A stretch of 64,000 bases of DNA, from positions 4,588,001 to 4,652,000 of the forward strand of contig CAXXLO010000002.1 of NCBI GenBank assembly GCA_963664085.2, given 5' to 3'. This document shows, one piece after another, positions 61,288 through 64,000 of the stretch. Below the pieces are notes generated by a model. It saw only the letters and a program-made list of their open reading frames with translations, ran no database searches and was not told the origin of the DNA. The stretch is from Bin5 sp022821545 (GTDB taxonomy: Bacteria; Chloroflexota; Anaerolineae; Caldilineales; Caldilineaceae). Made by a program: the position numbers and the translations under genes. Each line of letters starts with the position of its first letter. The stretch's first letter is position 1.

Positions 61288-62880
61288 ATGAATTCGACAT
61301 TTACTCTGCCTTGGGACCATTCGGAATGGAGCGCTGTGGACGGCGGGCTGTTGCCGCTGCTTGTCGGTGTCATGCGCTTCTGTTGGGTCTGGCCCTGGAT
61401 GCTTCTGATTCAGGGATTTCTGGCGCCCTCACTCGCCGCGCCTCTCATGTACCCCTGGATGGTGATTCTCCTGCCGGTGCTCAGCTTTACATTCGCGCGC
61501 TGGTCCATGCCCACGCTGGCTGAACGCAGGGATTTTCGCAGAACGAATCAGATACGGCAGCAAATCGCAACCTTCGGTTTTGCGGCCCTCCTGCTTATGC
61601 TGTGGGTGCGCTTCCTGCGACCGGAATTCTGGCTGGTGGACCTGCGCTGGCTGATAGCCGCAGGCTACGATCTGATCTACTGGGACGCGGTCCCGGTAGA
61701 AGTTCCCGGCACGTTGCTCTTTCTGCTCCTGGGTGTTTTTCTTTGGCTGCGGGGCGCGCTGGACGCGCATGGCCAGTACCGCCACGATGAGATCTGGAGG
61801 GCCTTTCTCTCGGGCGGCGCTGCGCTGGCCCTTTTTGCCTGGATCGTTCCTCCCGTACCCGCGATTGAGCAATCTGACGCGGCCGCAGCCCCATTCATGT
61901 CCGCCGGCGGCCAGCTCTCCAACTCCATCTGGCTGGTACTCCTCTTTGCCGCCTCAGGACTTGCAGGGATGGGTGTCGCCAACCTTGGAAAGTCGGGCGG
62001 TTGGAGACGCCGTGCGCGCGTCTCCCGGTTGCGTCCCAACCGCGGCTGGATGGCCGGAATCGGGCTGACGATCTTCGCCATGCTGGGAATGGCCCTGCTG
62101 GTGGCGTTGATCATTCAGCCCGAGGACGCCGCCATACTCTTGAAGGCGCTCGGCCTGGTCTGGCGGGGCGTAAGCACTGTTCTCATCTGGATCATCACAG
62201 TCATCGCCTACCCCATCTTCATGATCATTGAGTATTTCATTCGCCTGCTGCGCAGCCTTTTCGGTGACCGTTCTCAGGAAACCGAGCGTGCCGAATTTGC
62301 CCCGGCTCCTACACCCGAAGCGATGCCGGAGCCGCCGGAAAGGGCCGTCGAAGCGATGCCGGAGCCTTTCCGGTGGATTGCTCTCCTTGTGGTGGCGGCT
62401 GGCGTATTCATCATTTTCATGCTCGTTCTACGTCAGTTGAAAAGTCGCCCCGAAGAGGAGAGCGACGAGGTACGCGAATCGATACTGACGGCCAGCCTGT
62501 TGCAGTCTCAACTTGCAGACCTGTGGGACCGTCTGCGTTCGCGGTTCGGCCCGCCGCCGGAGGAGCCGGACCCGTACCTGTCGCTGGCAGGCGAGAGCGA
62601 CACGCGCCGTCTGATTCGCTCGATCTACCAGCGGCTGCTGGCGCTCGCACAGACGCGAAACGCGCCCAGGTTGCACGGTGAGACCCCCGGCAGCTATGGG
62701 GGGCGCCTGGCCGCCAAACCCGAATTTGACGAGGCGCTCGTGCAGACGATCACCGCGGCCTACGGCGAGGCCCGTTATGGCGACGAGCCCCCTTCCGAAC
62801 AGACCGCTTCGGCAGCTAGAGACGCGTGGAACGAGATTGAGTCTGCTCTTGCGCCGGACCCATCTGAAGACGATTCCTGA
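61288..62880 (+). CDS. DUF4129 domain membrane protein
   Basis: 530 aa with about eight membrane helices in the first 330 residues, a Pro/Glu linker containing AMPEP twice (about residues 345-365), one more helix (WIALLVVAAGVFIIFMLVL) and a cytoplasmic C-terminal DUF4129 part: IRSIYQRLLALAQTRNAPRL, ETPGSYGGRL, ITAAYGEARYGDEPPS. This C-terminus normally accompanies a transglutaminase-like domain in MoxR-DUF58 operons; that domain is not present here. Confidence 0.85.
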   Translation: MNSTFTLPWDHSEWSAVDGGLLPLLVGVMRFCWVWPWMLLIQGFLAPSLAAPLMYPWMVILLPVLSFTFARWSMPTLAERRDFRRTNQIRQQIATFGFAALLLMLWVRFLRPEFWLVDLRWLIAAGYDLIYWDAVPVEVPGTLLFLLLGVFLWLRGALDAHGQYRHDEIWRAFLSGGAALALFAWIVPPVPAIEQSDAAAAPFMSAGGQLSNSIWLVLLFAASGLAGMGVANLGKSGGWRRRARVSRLRPNRGWMAGIGLTIFAMLGMALLVALIIQPEDAAILLKALGLVWRGVSTVLIWIITVIAYPIFMIIEYFIRLLRSLFGDRSQETERAEFAPAPTPEAMPEPPERAVEAMPEPFRWIALLVVAAGVFIIFMLVLRQLKSRPEEESDEVRESILTASLLQSQLADLWDRLRSRFGPPPEEPDPYLSLAGESDTRRLIRSIYQRLLALAQTRNAPRLHGETPGSYGGRLAAKPEFDEALVQTITAAYGEARYGDEPPSEQTASAARDAWNEIESALAPDPSEDDS

Positions 62881-62939
62881 AGTAACTTACGGCAGCTCGC
62901 TTGCCGATTCTCTCACTCGCCCTGTCCGGAGTATTCCCT

Positions 62940-64000
62940 ATGAACGGCGCCCAGGCTCTCATTCGCACTCTTTATGACGCAGGTGTAGACACATGTTTCA
63001 TGAATCCTGGCACGTCGGAGATGCACTTTGTCGCCGCGCTGGACTCCGTGCCGGAGATGCGCTCCATTCTCTGCCTGTTTGAGGGCGTCGCGACCGGCTG
63101 CGCAGACGGCTACGCCCGCATGACCGGCAAGCCGGCCGCGACACTGCTGCATCTCGGCCCGGGCCTGGGAAATGGAATCTCCAACCTGCACAACGGGCGC
63201 AAAGCCCACTCTCCGATCGTCAACATTGTGGGCGAACACGCGACCTATCACCTCAAGTATGACGCGCCCCTGACATCGGACATCGAGGGCCTGGCTCGGC
63301 CGGTCTCGGGCTGGGTGCGCACTTCGCCCAATGCGCGCGCGGTTGCTGAAGACGGCGCCGAGGCCGTCGCCGCGGCCCGTACGCACCCGGGGCAGGTGGC
63401 AACGCTGATACTCCCTGCGGATACCGCTTGGGGAGCTGCCGGCGGGCCGGCGCCCCCTCGGAACCCGCCCCCGAAGCCCGCCGTGCCCGAGGAGCGTATT
63501 TCAGCCGTCGCCCGTCTGCTGCGGCGGGGAGAAGAGACTGTCCTTCTCGTGGGCGACCAGGTAATGTGCAGCGCAGGAGTCAGCGAGCTAGCCTGCCGCA
63601 TCGCGGCGGGAGCGAACGCCCGCGTCGTTGGCAATCGCGCCGCAGCGCGCGTTTCAAGGGGCGCCGGCCGCCCTGTCCTGGCCCGCCTGCCCTATCCTGT
63701 CGATCAGGCTCTCTCCCTGTTGGCGGGCGCACGCCACGTCGTTCTTGCCGGCGCCAAAGACCCGGTGGGATTCTTTGCCTACCCGGACAGCCCCAGCCGG
63801 CTGGCGCCCCCGGAGGCGGACATCCATCTTCTCGCCTCCGAGGATGAGGACGTTCCCGCCGCGCTCGATGCCTTGAACGAAGAGTTGGGCGCGCCGGCAG
63901 CTCCGACGCCCGCGGCCCGGTTGGAGCGCCCGGCCCTGCCCACCGGCCAGCTCACGCCGGAGGCGGTCTGGACCGCTCTGTGCGCACTGATGCCGGAGAA
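62940..64000 (+). CDS. Thiamine diphosphate-dependent enzyme, acetolactate synthase large subunit-like, 3' partial
   Basis: The reading frame is open from ATG 62940 to the end of the window (353 codons). It opens MNGAQALIRTLYDAGVDTCF MNPGTSEMHF, has the catalytic Glu in LCLFEGVATGCADGYARMTG, then HLGPGLGNGISNLHNGRKAH and YDAPLTSDIEGLARPVSGWV, as in IlvB-family proteins; the central domain has ETVLLVGDQVMCSAGVSELA. The ThDP-binding C-domain lies beyond the window. It differs from the ThDP enzyme at 51.7 kb, so two paralogues are present. Substrate not certain. Confidence 0.88.
   Translation, partial: MNGAQALIRTLYDAGVDTCFMNPGTSEMHFVAALDSVPEMRSILCLFEGVATGCADGYARMTGKPAATLLHLGPGLGNGISNLHNGRKAHSPIVNIVGEHATYHLKYDAPLTSDIEGLARPVSGWVRTSPNARAVAEDGAEAVAAARTHPGQVATLILPADTAWGAAGGPAPPRNPPPKPAVPEERISAVARLLRRGEETVLLVGDQVMCSAGVSELACRIAAGANARVVGNRAAARVSRGAGRPVLARLPYPVDQALSLLAGARHVVLAGAKDPVGFFAYPDSPSRLAPPEADIHLLASEDEDVPAALDALNEELGAPAAPTPAARLERPALPTGQLTPEAVWTALCALMPE

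Overview
This 64 kb window is ordinary bacterial chromosome of high G+C, densely packed and mostly read on the + strand, with many ATGA/GTGA stop-start overlaps. It holds a complete tRNA-Ser, both class I release factors, both SRP proteins and a menaquinone operon. ABC-type sugar import without a local ATPase, PhyH oxygenases, enolase-superfamily dehydratases, lactate racemase-like and MoxR/DUF58 proteins suggest a heterotrophic Chloroflexota bacterium (Anaerolineae/Caldilineae-like). That placement is an inference from gene content; no rRNA is present to test it. No prophage, insertion sequence or CRISPR array was seen.

Layout. 0-6 kb: DinB-like protein (cut by the window edge), histidine phosphatase, a phosphoribosyltransferase, prfA-prmC and a Cof-type HAD phosphatase. 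6.3-13.1 kb: a sugar ABC importer (lipoprotein and two permeases), a PhyH-family protein, a B12-binding radical SAM enzyme and a TetR regulator with a palindromic operator at its own promoter. 13.2-20.7 kb: menF-menD-menB-menE-PhyH-menH, a menaquinone operon with an oxygenase gene inserted in it. 20.8-22.6 kb: flippase-like membrane protein and PHP phosphoesterase. 22.7-26.2 kb (minus strand): a chelatase gene of chlI/chlD type whose AAA+ and VWA halves lie in different frames joined by an A8 slippery site, followed by a helical-repeat protein. 26.5-29.4 kb: ECF sigma factor, zinc-finger anti-sigma factor and a bactofilin-like membrane protein, headed by a likely self-recognised ECF promoter. 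29.4-32.9 kb: ettA, a metallophosphoesterase, a CDP-alcohol phosphatidyltransferase. 33.1-43.2 kb: translation and secretion genes ffh, rpsP, khpA, rimM, then dprA, manC, an unknown membrane protein, dgt (minus), ftsY and prfB with its programmed +1 frameshift. 43.2-45.5 kb: lactate racemase-like protein, a frameshifted haloacid dehalogenase and tRNA-Ser(CGA) with its own terminator. 45.5-50.7 kb: O-antigen ligase-type protein, GtrA, glycosyltransferase, thioesterase and two unknown proteins. 50.8-53.4 kb: MTA phosphorylase and a ThDP enzyme. 53.4-58.7 kb: a catabolic cluster of two enolase-superfamily enzymes, a DapA-family lyase/aldolase, an amidohydrolase and a frameshifted 2-hydroxyacid dehydrogenase. 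58.9-64 kb: MoxR ATPase, DUF58, DUF4129 membrane protein and a ThDP enzyme cut by the window end.

The most notable points are the chlI/chlD -1 recoding site (one gene, two predicted chelatase subunits), the exact GAAAC-N16-CGTA promoter ahead of the ECF sigma operon, the perfect 66-bp tandem repeat coding for an Ala/Glu coiled coil, the HxG (not HxD) iron motif in one PhyH protein, and a PhyH gene inside the men operon. Two genes carry single-base frameshifts that may be real decay or assembly errors. All calls rest on reading the sequence and recalling family motifs; no database search was run.
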